Of a stretch of DNA of 22,365 nucleotides, positions 1 through 6,866 are shown one piece after another. A model generated the notes under the pieces. That model ran no database searches, was not told where the DNA came from, and saw only the letters and a list, made by a program, of their open reading frames with translations. The position numbers and the translations under genes were made by a program. Origin of the DNA: Micavibrio sp964400125 (GTDB lineage Bacteria; Pseudomonadota; Alphaproteobacteria; Micavibrionales; Micavibrionaceae); contig CAYNSR010000025.1 in NCBI GenBank assembly GCA_964400125.1, positions 1-22,365 of the forward strand. The letters run 5' to 3'. Position 1 is the first letter of the stretch. Each line of letters starts with the position of its first letter.

Positions 1-1
1 C

Positions 2-54
2 ATAGTGAATCAGAAAACTACAATCTTGGGAATCATAATTGTCAACACGGCCTA
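2..54. repeat. Left copy of 53-bp terminal inverted repeat
   Basis: Bases 2-54 are a perfect reverse complement of bases 22313-22365 at the other end of the window. Identity stops at 55 on this side (g here, a in the other copy read in the same direction). The last three bases of the repeat are also the stop codon of the leftmost minus-strand gene. Read on the plus strand in the frame starting at base 4, the repeat encodes the same 17 residues (SESENYNLGNHNCQHGL) as the right copy does on the minus strand. It is either the edge of a longer genomic repeat at which an assembly stopped, or a true inverted repeat. Confidence 0.95.
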
Positions 55-648
55 GCCAAGAGTACTGCGCAATTTATTGAGTCGATCAATCTGTCTGGCG
101 CTCAACAGCGACTCCTCATTCTCATTCTCAAGGACAATTTCATCCTGTGCGGTCACCATCGTCCTTGCGTCCAGATTTTTCCGGAACCATGACGCGACAA
201 AGGTTTCAATGCCTTTCTGATTATGCGCCCTGAATTTTTCAGAGCGGCTGATTGTGATTTCCTGCGCATTCTCATCAACAAGCAATTTTTTCGTTGCGAT
301 ACATTCGGCCCATCCATCGTCGTGGAAGCGCAGGAGAAGTGAAGGTTCAGGGATATGCACCAGTTTGTCTTTCAAGTCGTTGGTGCAGGTATTATAAAGG
401 CTGAGGAAAAAAACCAGAGAGTTTTCCGGTTGAGGGCGAAGGGGTGATTTGCCACCGGCTTCATCAATATCCATGACAAAATGAGAGACGATGTCGCCTC
501 TGGCCGTTGCCTGTTCGAAGGCCTTGTTCGTCGTTCTCACAAGCTGCCGCAGCGTCACAAGGAAATCGCGTCCGATATTTACCGGATTGGAAACTTCATT
601 GAACTGGTCGGCGAGTGCGCGGCTTAAAATATCGTAGGGGCTGGACAT
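52..648 (-). CDS. Hypothetical protein (198 aa), unrecognised
   Basis: I do not recognise a family. The frame is open further upstream to 759, but the ATG at 648 (protein starting MSSPYDILSRAL) is preceded by AGAGG at a normal distance. The upstream extension is AT-rich and overlaps likely promoter sequence, so I prefer the 198-aa form; a 235-aa form cannot be excluded. The protein looks soluble, with no signal peptide or membrane segment, and with an acidic stretch near the C-terminus (ENENEE, about 20 residues before the end). The stop codon lies within the left terminal repeat. It is divergent from the next gene, with a roughly 195-bp intergenic region between them. Function unknown. Confidence 0.6.
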   Translation of the reverse strand: MSSPYDILSRALADQFNEVSNPVNIGRDFLVTLRQLVRTTNKAFEQATARGDIVSHFVMDIDEAGGKSPLRPQPENSLVFFLSLYNTCTNDLKDKLVHIPEPSLLLRFHDDGWAECIATKKLLVDENAQEITISRSEKFRAHNQKGIETFVASWFRKNLDARTMVTAQDEIVLENENEESLLSARQIDRLNKLRSTLG

Positions 649-709
649 ATTCTTTATCCTCTGGAAATGCCGAGTGTCTAGGAAATCATCTGCGCAGTCC
701 CGATTTCTA

Positions 710-780
710 ATGTCAAGAATTTTATATATTATGAAAACTATATTAAAAGCCCCTGACATTTATTGACATAACAGTATAAT
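710..780 (+). promoter_or_regulatory. Sigma70-type promoter with repeated TGACAT motifs
   Basis: CTGACA (753-758) and a perfect TATAAT (775-780) are separated by 16 bp and point at the 200-aa gene starting at 843, giving a leader of about 55 nt. TGACAT occurs twice in direct orientation exactly 10 bp apart (754-759 and 764-769) and once inverted (ATGTCA, 710-715). The two direct copies sit on one helical face around the -35 element, so they may be a regulator site, or simply two alternative -35 hexamers. The promoter call rests on consensus match and position only. Confidence 0.55.
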
Positions 781-842
781 TTCTGCTACCTTTCGCTGGC
801 GCAGTCCGATAGTGGGACGAAATACATGCTCCGGAGAAGAAA

Positions 843-1445
843 ATGGGCGGGTTGGGTCAGTGGTTACGCAATCGTTTCAGGAAGATTTTTTCATTGGCTG
901 ACAGCCGTGAAATTGCGGAGACCGGAAACCGGGCAGGCATTGCCTTGATAATAGGTGCTATCGCAAAAAAATCGGAATATTTCGAATGCGAAGGCCAGAC
1001 CATTGCGGCGGGACGATTGGCAAGTCGGATGGGCGCGAGTGCAGATATTCAGGCGACCTTGAAAACCATAGAACATGTCGTTTCCCGGGAAGGGCACGGT
1101 GTGTCACGCGCGATTGCTGTGTTCAATATGCGTTGTCCGCAGAATGACTGGTGCAACAACTCTGTCGATCATTTCCATGAATTTTTCCGGACACTGGGTT
1201 TTGATGCATATGCCGACCAGGGTGATTATAACACGCTTCCTGATGGCGATAACTGGTATGCGCATGTCAATGGTGGCTCGTTCACGCCCGCAGCTGTTCA
1301 GAAATATCAGGGACATTTCGAAATTGCCGTGCCGTTCGACGGGTTGTTAAAAAATCTTGGCATCAATCCCGGGAGTTATATGGCAGAGATGCAGTTGGAA
1401 CAGGGGCGACGGGTTGCAAAAAACAGCGTATCCCCGCCGGGGTAG
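843..1445 (+). CDS. Hypothetical protein (200 aa), unrecognised
   Basis: The ATG is preceded by GGAGAAGAAA, a good ribosome site, and the gene lies behind the promoter ending at 780. The protein begins with a short basic, amphipathic stretch (RNRFRKIF) followed by a moderately hydrophobic segment (GIALIIGAIA, about residues 32-41) that is short for a membrane helix. The middle holds cysteines at MRCPQNDWCNN and a region rich in H, F and D; the second half contains NWYAHVNGG. No domain is recognisable to me. It is followed after 46 bp by the ankyrin-like gene, so the three small plus-strand genes probably form one operon. Function unknown. Confidence 0.6.
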   Translation: MGGLGQWLRNRFRKIFSLADSREIAETGNRAGIALIIGAIAKKSEYFECEGQTIAAGRLASRMGASADIQATLKTIEHVVSREGHGVSRAIAVFNMRCPQNDWCNNSVDHFHEFFRTLGFDAYADQGDYNTLPDGDNWYAHVNGGSFTPAAVQKYQGHFEIAVPFDGLLKNLGINPGSYMAEMQLEQGRRVAKNSVSPPG

Positions 1446-1491
1446 AACGGCCCATTTCGCAAGGTCATATGATTGTATGAAGGAGAAAGAA

Positions 1492-1749
1492 ATGAACGTA
1501 CAGGAAAAACTCTGGCAGGCCGCCGCAACGGGTGACAAGGCCGCTATTCGTTCGCTGGTGTTTGAAAATGTTGATTTCGATGCCCGGGATGTGGAAGATC
1601 GCACCGCCTTCAATATCGCGACCCAGTACGGTCACCACGATGCCGCCAAAACCATCCTTGCGGCAAAGCAGATGAAAATCATGCAACTGATGGGGATGAC
1701 ATCGCCGGGGTTTGAGCAGATGAACCGGTCCATTCGCAAAACGGCTTGA
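1492..1749 (+). CDS. Small ankyrin-repeat-like protein (85 aa)
   Basis: The frame is open upstream to 1357, but the ATG at 1492 has AAGGAG six bases before it, and the residues before it lack domain character, so 85 aa is the likely product. Residues about 4-55 read as roughly one and a half ankyrin repeats: LWQAAATGDKAAIRSL, then a beta-turn region, then DRTAFNIATQYGHHDAAKTIL, matching the usual pattern of conserved Ala/Gly/His and Leu positions. Ankyrin repeats mediate protein-protein contacts. A stack this short would be only marginally stable alone, so it may bind a partner, perhaps one of its operon neighbours. No signal peptide. The downstream 67-aa gene follows after 11 bp. Confidence 0.65.
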   Translation: MNVQEKLWQAAATGDKAAIRSLVFENVDFDARDVEDRTAFNIATQYGHHDAAKTILAAKQMKIMQLMGMTSPGFEQMNRSIRKTA

Positions 1750-1760
1750 GGAGAATGAAA

Positions 1761-1964
1761 ATGATATCCACCGCAGTAAGTTTTTATGCCGTATCCCATC
1801 CTGAGGAAGAGGAAGCTTTCCGGGAGCTGGACAAGCGCCTGAACGGCTGTTTCGCCTGGGGCAACCAGTCGACATTTCCGCATCTGGAAGTGACACCGGA
1901 AGAGGACGAGGCATTTCGGAACCTTGAACGCCGCTGCGCCGTTCCCGCGCCGGATATGTGCTAG
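1761..1964 (+). CDS. Small acidic protein with internal duplication (67 aa)
   Basis: The ATG at 1761 is preferred over the TTG at 1746 and the ATG at 1755 because GAGGAG at 1748-1753 sits seven bases before it. The protein contains two copies of one motif: HPEEEEAFRELDKRL near residue 14 and TPEEDEAFRNLERRC near residue 47, each followed by a short stretch containing Cys. It is acidic and probably helical. I know no family for it. Its stop codon TAG overlaps the stop codon of the convergent msrB gene through a shared CTAG (1961-1964). Probably co-transcribed with the ankyrin-like gene. Function unknown. Confidence 0.55.
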   Translation: MISTAVSFYAVSHPEEEEAFRELDKRLNGCFAWGNQSTFPHLEVTPEEDEAFRNLERRCAVPAPDMC

Positions 1965-2509
1965 GGCGTGACGTCTTTCATCTCTACCGCCTTTTCGAAC
2001 AAGGGCAAATATTCGCCATAGCCTTGTGCTTCCATTTCCGCTCTCGGAACAAAGCGCAGGGCGGCGGAATTGATGCAATAGCGCATGCCGCCTTTGTCCT
2101 TCGGTCCATCCTCGAAAACATGCCCCAGATGCGCATTGCTTTGCGATGATTTAACTTCCGTCCGCGACATGCCGTGCTTGCGGTCGATGGCGGTTTTGAT
2201 TCCATGGTCGCTGATCGGTCGGGTGAAGCTCGGCCAGCCGGTTCCAGAATCGAATTTATCGGTCGAGGAAAACAGCGGTTCTCCGGAGATCAGATCGACA
2301 TAGATGCCTTCTTCCTTGTGGTCCCAGTATTCGTTTTCGAACGGCTTTTCCGTGCCGCCGTGCCAGATGACGTAGTTTTGCGTGTCGGTCAGTTTCGGAT
2401 TCGTGGACATAGGGGTGGATTCCTGTGCGTGGCTGGGGGATATAGTCAGGGGCAGAATGAAAATCGCCAGTATCCGGATACAGGCCCTACAAAGAATGTC
2501 GGTGTTCAT
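1961..2509 (-). CDS. msrB: Peptide methionine (R)-S-oxide reductase, exported
   Basis: MsrB reduces the R-epimer of methionine sulfoxide in oxidised proteins. The family core is clear: YWDHKEEGIYVD, LFSSTDKFDSG, GWPSF, NAHLGHVFEDGP and the catalytic-cysteine motif RYCINSAALRF (Cys145). The ATG at 2509 follows AAGGGA. The first 28 residues form a signal peptide (hydrophobic ILAIFILPLTI, then SHAQ), so the enzyme should act in the periplasm. Two features stand out: the zinc CxxC pairs found in some MsrBs are absent, and the usual resolving cysteine (SGCGWPSF in Neisseria PilB) is Thr90 here. The mature protein therefore keeps a single cysteine and probably relies on an external thiol donor. Divergent from purA. 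Confidence 0.93.
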   Translation of the reverse strand: MNTDILCRACIRILAIFILPLTISPSHAQESTPMSTNPKLTDTQNYVIWHGGTEKPFENEYWDHKEEGIYVDLISGEPLFSSTDKFDSGTGWPSFTRPISDHGIKTAIDRKHGMSRTEVKSSQSNAHLGHVFEDGPKDKGGMRYCINSAALRFVPRAEMEAQGYGEYLPLFEKAVEMKDVTP

Positions 2510-2539
2510 GGAGCGTCCCTTTCTTTTGAATAACCTATT

Positions 2540-2567
2540 CGGGATATTAAAAATATCAAGCATCCCG
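2540..2567 (-). promoter_or_regulatory. Inverted repeat in the msrB leader/promoter region
   Basis: CGGGAT (2540-2545) and ATCCCG (2562-2567) form a six-base inverted repeat. Inside it, GATATT and AATATC form a second, competing six-base hairpin with a three-base loop. It lies 31-58 bases upstream of the msrB start. It could be an operator or a leader structure; no run of T marks it as a terminator. Function is inferred from position only. Confidence 0.25.
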
Positions 2568-2586
2568 TACGGCTCCGGAAATTGCT

Positions 2587-2643
2587 GCTTATCCTTTGAA
2601 TTGTTGCCGGAAAAGCGTCTGAACCCCTTGCTTATCCTTGGAA
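2587..2643. repeat. Direct repeat upstream of purA
   Basis: GCTTATCCTTTGAA (2587-2600) recurs as GCTTATCCTTGGAA (2630-2643), one mismatch in 14, with starts 43 bp apart (about four helical turns). The pair sits 45-101 bases before purA in the divergent msrB-purA region. It may be a pair of regulator sites or promoter elements. I did not find a convincing -35/-10 pair for purA. Confidence 0.4.
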
Positions 2644-2687
2644 ATCCGGGCAAAACTGGTCCGTAACAGCCAGCATCGGAGAGTAGC

Positions 2688-3980
2688 ATGGGAAATGTCG
2701 CGGTCATCGGGTCACAATGGGGGGACGAGGGCAAGGGGAAGATTGTCGATTGGCTGTCCAGCCGTGCTGATATCGTGGTCCGTTTTCAGGGCGGGCATAA
2801 TGCCGGGCATACGCTGGTCATCGACGGTGTGACTTACAAACTCCATCTTCTGCCCTCTGGCGTTGTGCGCAAGGGCAAGCTGGCGGTGATCGGCAATGGC
2901 GTCGTCATCGACCCGTGGGCGCTATTGAAAGAGATTGAAGATGTACGCGCGCAGGGCGTGGAAATTTCTCCTGCCAATCTGATGATCGCTGAGAATGCCA
3001 ATATGATCCTGCCGATTCATTCGGCGGTCGACAAGGCGTTCGAGGCGGCGCGGGGGACAAAATCCATCGGCACGACGGGGCGCGGCATTGGTCCGGCCTA
3101 CGAGGACAAGGTCGCGCGACGCGGCATTCGGATCTGCGATCTGGCGCATGAAGCGCTGCTGAAAGAAAAAATTGAAAATCTGCTGTTGCACCACAATGCC
3201 TTGCTCAAGGGCCTGAATGCCGAACCTGTTTCGGCACAGGCGGTATATGACGGCCTGATGCAGATCGGCAGCACGATTTTGCAGTATGCGCAGCCAGTCT
3301 GGAAACGCCTCGACGCCGCCAACAAAAACGGCGAGAAGGTTTTGTTCGAAGGGGCGCAAGGTGCCATGCTCGATGTCGATCATGGCACTTACCCCTATGT
3401 TACGTCGTCGAATACCGTGGCGGGTCAGGCCGCATCGGGGTCCGGCGTGGGGCCGCGTGCGGTGGGGTATGTTCTGGGCATTACCAAGGCCTATACCACC
3501 CGCGTCGGGGCGGGACCGTTCCCGACGGAATTATTCGACGCGGACGGAGAATTGCTGGGCGCGCGCGGCCATGAATTCGGCACGACGACGGGCCGGAAGC
3601 GCCGTTGCGGCTGGTTCGATGCGGCGTTGGTGCGCCAGACCAGCAAAATTTCCGGCATTGACGGGATTGCCTTGACCAAGCTGGATGTGCTGGATGCGTT
3701 TCCGGAAATTAAAATCTGTACTGGCTACGAACTGGACGGTGAAATCGTCGATCACCTGCCCGCATCGCAGTTGCATCAGGCTGGCCTGAAGCCGGTTTAC
3801 GAAGTGATCGAAGGCTGGAACCAGAGCACACGCGGGGCTCGTAGCTGGGCGGAGCTTCCGGCGACGGCCATCAAATATGTGCGCCGGATCGAAGAACTGG
3901 TTGAAACCCCCGTCACGCTGCTTTCCACCAGCCCGGAGCGCGACGACACGATTTTGATGCAGGACCCGTTTCTGGTTTAA
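2688..3980 (+). CDS. purA: Adenylosuccinate synthetase
   Basis: Catalyses the GTP-dependent joining of IMP and aspartate to adenylosuccinate, the first committed step from IMP to AMP, in the cytosol. The N-terminus shows the signature GSQWGDEGKGK with the catalytic Asp13, and GGHNAGHT with His41, both at the same numbers as in E. coli. Further hallmarks are GTTGRGIGPAYEDK, LFEGAQGAMLDVDHGTYP and the GTP/aspartate-loop region TTTGRKRRCGWFD. Length 430 aa is normal for the family. The ATG follows GGAGAG. It is a single-copy core gene and anchors this window to a chromosome. It is transcribed away from msrB, and the next operon has its own promoter just after the stop codon. Confidence 0.98.
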   Translation: MGNVAVIGSQWGDEGKGKIVDWLSSRADIVVRFQGGHNAGHTLVIDGVTYKLHLLPSGVVRKGKLAVIGNGVVIDPWALLKEIEDVRAQGVEISPANLMIAENANMILPIHSAVDKAFEAARGTKSIGTTGRGIGPAYEDKVARRGIRICDLAHEALLKEKIENLLLHHNALLKGLNAEPVSAQAVYDGLMQIGSTILQYAQPVWKRLDAANKNGEKVLFEGAQGAMLDVDHGTYPYVTSSNTVAGQAASGSGVGPRAVGYVLGITKAYTTRVGAGPFPTELFDADGELLGARGHEFGTTTGRKRRCGWFDAALVRQTSKISGIDGIALTKLDVLDAFPEIKICTGYELDGEIVDHLPASQLHQAGLKPVYEVIEGWNQSTRGARSWAELPATAIKYVRRIEELVETPVTLLSTSPERDDTILMQDPFLV

Positions 3981-3988
3981 GGCAGCAT

Positions 3989-4017
3989 TTTACAAATTGC
4001 GCGCGGACAGGTAGAAT
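3989..4017 (+). promoter_or_regulatory. Sigma70-type promoter for the pseudokinase operon
   Basis: TTTACA (3989-3994) and TAGAAT (4012-4017) are separated by exactly 17 bp, each one mismatch from consensus. Transcription would start near 4024, giving a leader of about 45 nt before the TTG start at 4069. It begins nine bases after the purA stop codon, with no terminator visible between. Confidence 0.6.
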
Positions 4018-4068
4018 CAAGGTGTCGTCATTTCCGGCGATAACCGTCTTTTTCTTTCCAGAACTATT

Positions 4069-6165
4069 TTGAACGATATCCAGATTCATAAGGAAAATCC
4101 GCCGGAATCCGCTGCGCTCGCCGCAGCGGAAAGTCCTGTTTCTTCCGGGCAGGAACAGATCGCATCCTATCGGGACCAGTTTTTTATCGACCCCGGCAAG
4201 CGTATCCGGCATTTCGATCAGGGTCCTGTGAAGGCCTATGCGGCATCCGGTCTGGCGGATGTGTCGCAGGTGACGCATTTCGCGATGGTTTGCGAACCGC
4301 ACCTGATCCCCCGGGCCCGGGCGGCCTTTCCCTTTGGTCGGTTGATTAACACCAATTTGCTGAAGCTTGTAGCCGCCGGGCCAACATTCTGGCCGCCTGC
4401 GCAGGCAGAGCGGTTTGTACTGATCTATGAATTTTTCACCGGCAGACCGTTGTTGGCCGAAGGGCAGTTTCGTGGTCTCGACATGAATCCCGATCATGTG
4501 CAGGGGTCGCTGGTGCGTCCGCTGGTTCATGCGCTGATGGATATGCGCGATGCCGATATCGTGCACGGCAATATCCGCCCGTCCAACATATTCGTCACCG
4601 GTGTCGGCAATGCAATTGACCGCGTGATGCTGGGGGATTGTCTGTCGACGCCGCCGTCTTTTTGTCAGCCTGCGATCTTTGAAACGATCGAACGGGCCAT
4701 GGCCGACCCGATTGCGCGCGGTCTACCGGGGCTGGACACGGATATCTATTCCTTTGGTGCCAGTCTTGCCGTCATTTTGCGATCCCGCGACCCGATGGAA
4801 GGCATGACGGTCGATCAGATCGTCAAATACAAGCTTGAGCAGGGCAGCTATATCGCCCTCACAGGGAAGGACCGTTTTACCGGAGCCATCCTTGAGTTAC
4901 TGCGCGGATGCCTGCAGGATGACCAGACACAGCGATGGACGCTGGATGATATCCTGTCATGGATGGACGGGCAGCGCCTTTCGCCGAAGCCACCATCCAA
5001 AAAAATCAAGGCGGCGCGTCCGGTGCATTTTGTAGATGACCGCTATTTCCGCCCCGCCGTTCTGGCGATGGATCTGCAAAAGAACCAGTCGGAAGCTGTG
5101 CAGATGGTCGAAAGCGGGCATCTTGAACAATGGGTCGAACGTTCGCTCGAAGATTCGGCGATTTTAAAGCGTGTCGAAACCGCTATTGAAACGACAGGCG
5201 CGCTTGGGCGTGGCCCCGGATACTGGGACAGGCTGGTTTGCCGCATCTGCATCGTCCTCGACCCGGAGGCCCCCATCCGTTACAAGGGGCTGGCGGTCAA
5301 CCCGGAAGGCATACCTTACGCACTGGCCAATACCATGATACAGCATCTGGATCCCCAGCCCTTTATCGACCTGATAAACCAGCAAACGATATTGTTCTGG
5401 CTGACGGCGCAGGGCGATACCATGGTCGATGTTGGATCTCTGGTGACGCGGTTTGATGGGTGCCGCGGCATTTTGCGGCAGCAAAACATCGCCTACGGGA
5501 TCGAACGCTGCCTTTATTACCTGAATGCCGAATGTCCATGCCTGAGCGAAAAGATCAAGGGGTATTACGTCGAAACACCTGAAGATCTGATTCTGGCGCT
5601 TGATAAAATCGCCGCGAAACCGGGGCGACCTGAACTGATGCTCGACCGACATAGCATCGCCTTTATCAGCGTCAAGGACCGGAAGGATATTGATCCATTC
5701 CTGATGGAACTGAACGCGCCGGAACTGTACAAGCGCATTCTTGGCAATATCAAGACGCTGGCGACGATCCAGCAGCGTTCGCGGATGGACAAGGTGCATG
5801 GGTTGTGTCGCTGGGCGGCAGAAATCCTCGACCCGGTCTATGAACGCTATCACGACCGCGAATTGCGTAAGTCGATGAAAATCAAGATTGCGCAACTGGC
5901 CGATACTGGCGATCTGGGGAAAATGGCAGGAGTCCTCGATAATCCGCTGACCTTGCAAAAAGATATCGACGGGTATAATCAGGCTCGTCAGGATTATTAC
6001 ACGTTGCGGGTCGAAGACGCCAAGCTGGCGGAAAAACTGGATGATCCCGTTATGTTCATCCGTGGTATAGGTCGTGAGGTTGCGGCCTTGGCGTCGTGCA
6101 TTCTTTCCGGGGTTATCATTCTGGTTTTCGTTCTCACATTCTTCTCCGGCGGGAAAGTTTTCTGA
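4069..6165 (+). CDS. Tail-anchored protein-kinase-fold protein, probable pseudokinase
   Basis: The start is TTG at 4069: the frame is closed by TAG at 4012, no ATG/GTG lies between, and the first internal Met would cut into the domain. The start is weakly supported because no good ribosome site precedes it. Residues about 40-320 resemble a Ser/Thr kinase: a hinge-like FVLIYEF, catalytic-loop equivalent HGNIRPSNIF (His166, Asn168, Asn173), GDC in place of DFG (Asp190), and DIYSFG (225-230) as in subdomain IX. The usual HRD aspartate is Asn168, and no clear glycine loop is seen, which argues for weak or absent phosphotransfer. Residues about 330-665 are unrecognised and charged, apparently mostly helical. 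The C-terminus holds one hydrophobic helix (about 669-691), so the bulk faces the cytosol, tail-anchored. The stop overlaps the next gene. Probable scaffold or signalling role; substrate unknown. Confidence 0.75.
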   Translation: MNDIQIHKENPPESAALAAAESPVSSGQEQIASYRDQFFIDPGKRIRHFDQGPVKAYAASGLADVSQVTHFAMVCEPHLIPRARAAFPFGRLINTNLLKLVAAGPTFWPPAQAERFVLIYEFFTGRPLLAEGQFRGLDMNPDHVQGSLVRPLVHALMDMRDADIVHGNIRPSNIFVTGVGNAIDRVMLGDCLSTPPSFCQPAIFETIERAMADPIARGLPGLDTDIYSFGASLAVILRSRDPMEGMTVDQIVKYKLEQGSYIALTGKDRFTGAILELLRGCLQDDQTQRWTLDDILSWMDGQRLSPKPPSKKIKAARPVHFVDDRYFRPAVLAMDLQKNQSEAVQMVESGHLEQWVERSLEDSAILKRVETAIETTGALGRGPGYWDRLVCRICIVLDPEAPIRYKGLAVNPEGIPYALANTMIQHLDPQPFIDLINQQTILFWLTAQGDTMVDVGSLVTRFDGCRGILRQQNIAYGIERCLYYLNAECPCLSEKIKGYYVETPEDLILALDKIAAKPGRPELMLDRHSIAFISVKDRKDIDPFLMELNAPELYKRILGNIKTLATIQQRSRMDKVHGLCRWAAEILDPVYERYHDRELRKSMKIKIAQLADTGDLGKMAGVLDNPLTLQKDIDGYNQARQDYYTLRVEDAKLAEKLDDPVMFIRGIGREVAALASCILSGVIILVFVLTFFSGGKVF

Positions 6166-6713
6166 TGGCAGCGAAAAAGAAAAACAGCAAAAAAAACAAG
6201 CAGGCGCCCATCGGATGGATGCCGCAAATTTTATTGATTTTTATTCTTCTCGCGGCGCTGGCAGCCATGCCGACGACAGTTGTCCTGTTTTTTGGTCTAT
6301 TGCCGACGGTGGTTGCGTTTGCGGTCGATCGTACGAAAACGAAAACCCGAGTCCTGACGGTCGGAGCGATGAATATCGCCGGATGCGCGCCGTTTGTTTT
6401 GCGTCTTTGGGCAACGGACCATTCGCTGGATAATGCCTTTGTGATTATCACCGATCCGCGCACCATCATAGTCATGTATTGCGCGGCAGGGGTCGGGTAT
6501 ATTCTGGACTGGACGGTCTCCGGCCTGATAGGGACGTTGATGGTATCCAAGGCAACGCATCGCCGCGAGATGATTAAAAAGCGTCAGGCGGAAATGGTGG
6601 AACGCTGGGGCCGGGAAGTCACGGGCGAAGTCGCGGTCGATGCATCCGGGTTCCCGGTTGAGGAGGATTCCAATCTGCAAAAGGTAAAAAAATCAGAGAA
6701 AACAGGGCAATAG
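6165..6713 (+). CDS. Integral membrane protein (182 aa), partner of the pseudokinase
   Basis: The ATG at 6165 overlaps the stop of the preceding gene by one base (TGATG), indicating translational coupling. A longer frame from 6096 would lie inside that gene and is not preferred. The N-terminus is strongly basic (MAAKKKNSKKNKQ), followed by hydrophobic segments around residues 18-53 (ILLIFILLAALAAM and VVLFFGLLPTVVAFAV, likely two helices), a possible one near 60-75, and VMYCAAGVGYILDWTVSGLIGTL at about 103-125. A charged cytosolic tail rich in K, R and E follows (MIKKRQAEMVERWGRE). I do not recognise the family. The coupling suggests a complex with the kinase-fold protein; whether it serves the downstream Tad system is inference. 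Confidence 0.7.
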   Translation: MAAKKKNSKKNKQAPIGWMPQILLIFILLAALAAMPTTVVLFFGLLPTVVAFAVDRTKTKTRVLTVGAMNIAGCAPFVLRLWATDHSLDNAFVIITDPRTIIVMYCAAGVGYILDWTVSGLIGTLMVSKATHRREMIKKRQAEMVERWGREVTGEVAVDASGFPVEEDSNLQKVKKSEKTGQ

Positions 6714-6769
6714 GACGGGCCTCTTGTTGAATACGGTTTTTATAATGCCTATCAAATACAGTTGAATTT

Positions 6770-6823
6770 TTAACCAAGCTTGAGAAATGCTTTACATCGC
6801 TTTAATGGCTTTAGCGATATGAT
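6770..6823 (+). promoter_or_regulatory. Possible control region of the tadE/tadG operon
   Basis: The 153 bp between the membrane-protein gene and the first TadE-like gene contain TTAACC (6770-6775), which matches a CtrA half-site but has no partner TTAA at the right spacing. They also contain an inverted repeat ATCGCT (6796-6801) / AGCGAT (6813-6818) followed by AT-rich TATGATAAT. A confident -35/-10 pair was not found. There is no clear terminator for the upstream operon either. Confidence 0.25.
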
Positions 6824-6866
6824 AATAAAGAGATTTGTACGACGAGGGTGCTGCGAAGGGTGGGGT

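Noticed and set aside
1..192. Left-edge plus-strand open frame as a gene of its own
   Set aside because: Only the first 17 codons match the right-end gene; the rest is antisense to the left minus-strand gene and ends after about 60 codons. Kept as a finding, not as a gene.
5164..5958. Long minus-strand open frame inside the pseudokinase gene
   Set aside because: No ribosome site or domain; composition fits a shadow of the plus-strand gene.
6724..6746. TTGTTG ... TATAAT as a promoter for the TadE operon
   Set aside because: The -10 match is perfect, but the spacing between the hexamers is only 11 bp and no better -35 lies at 16-18 bp.
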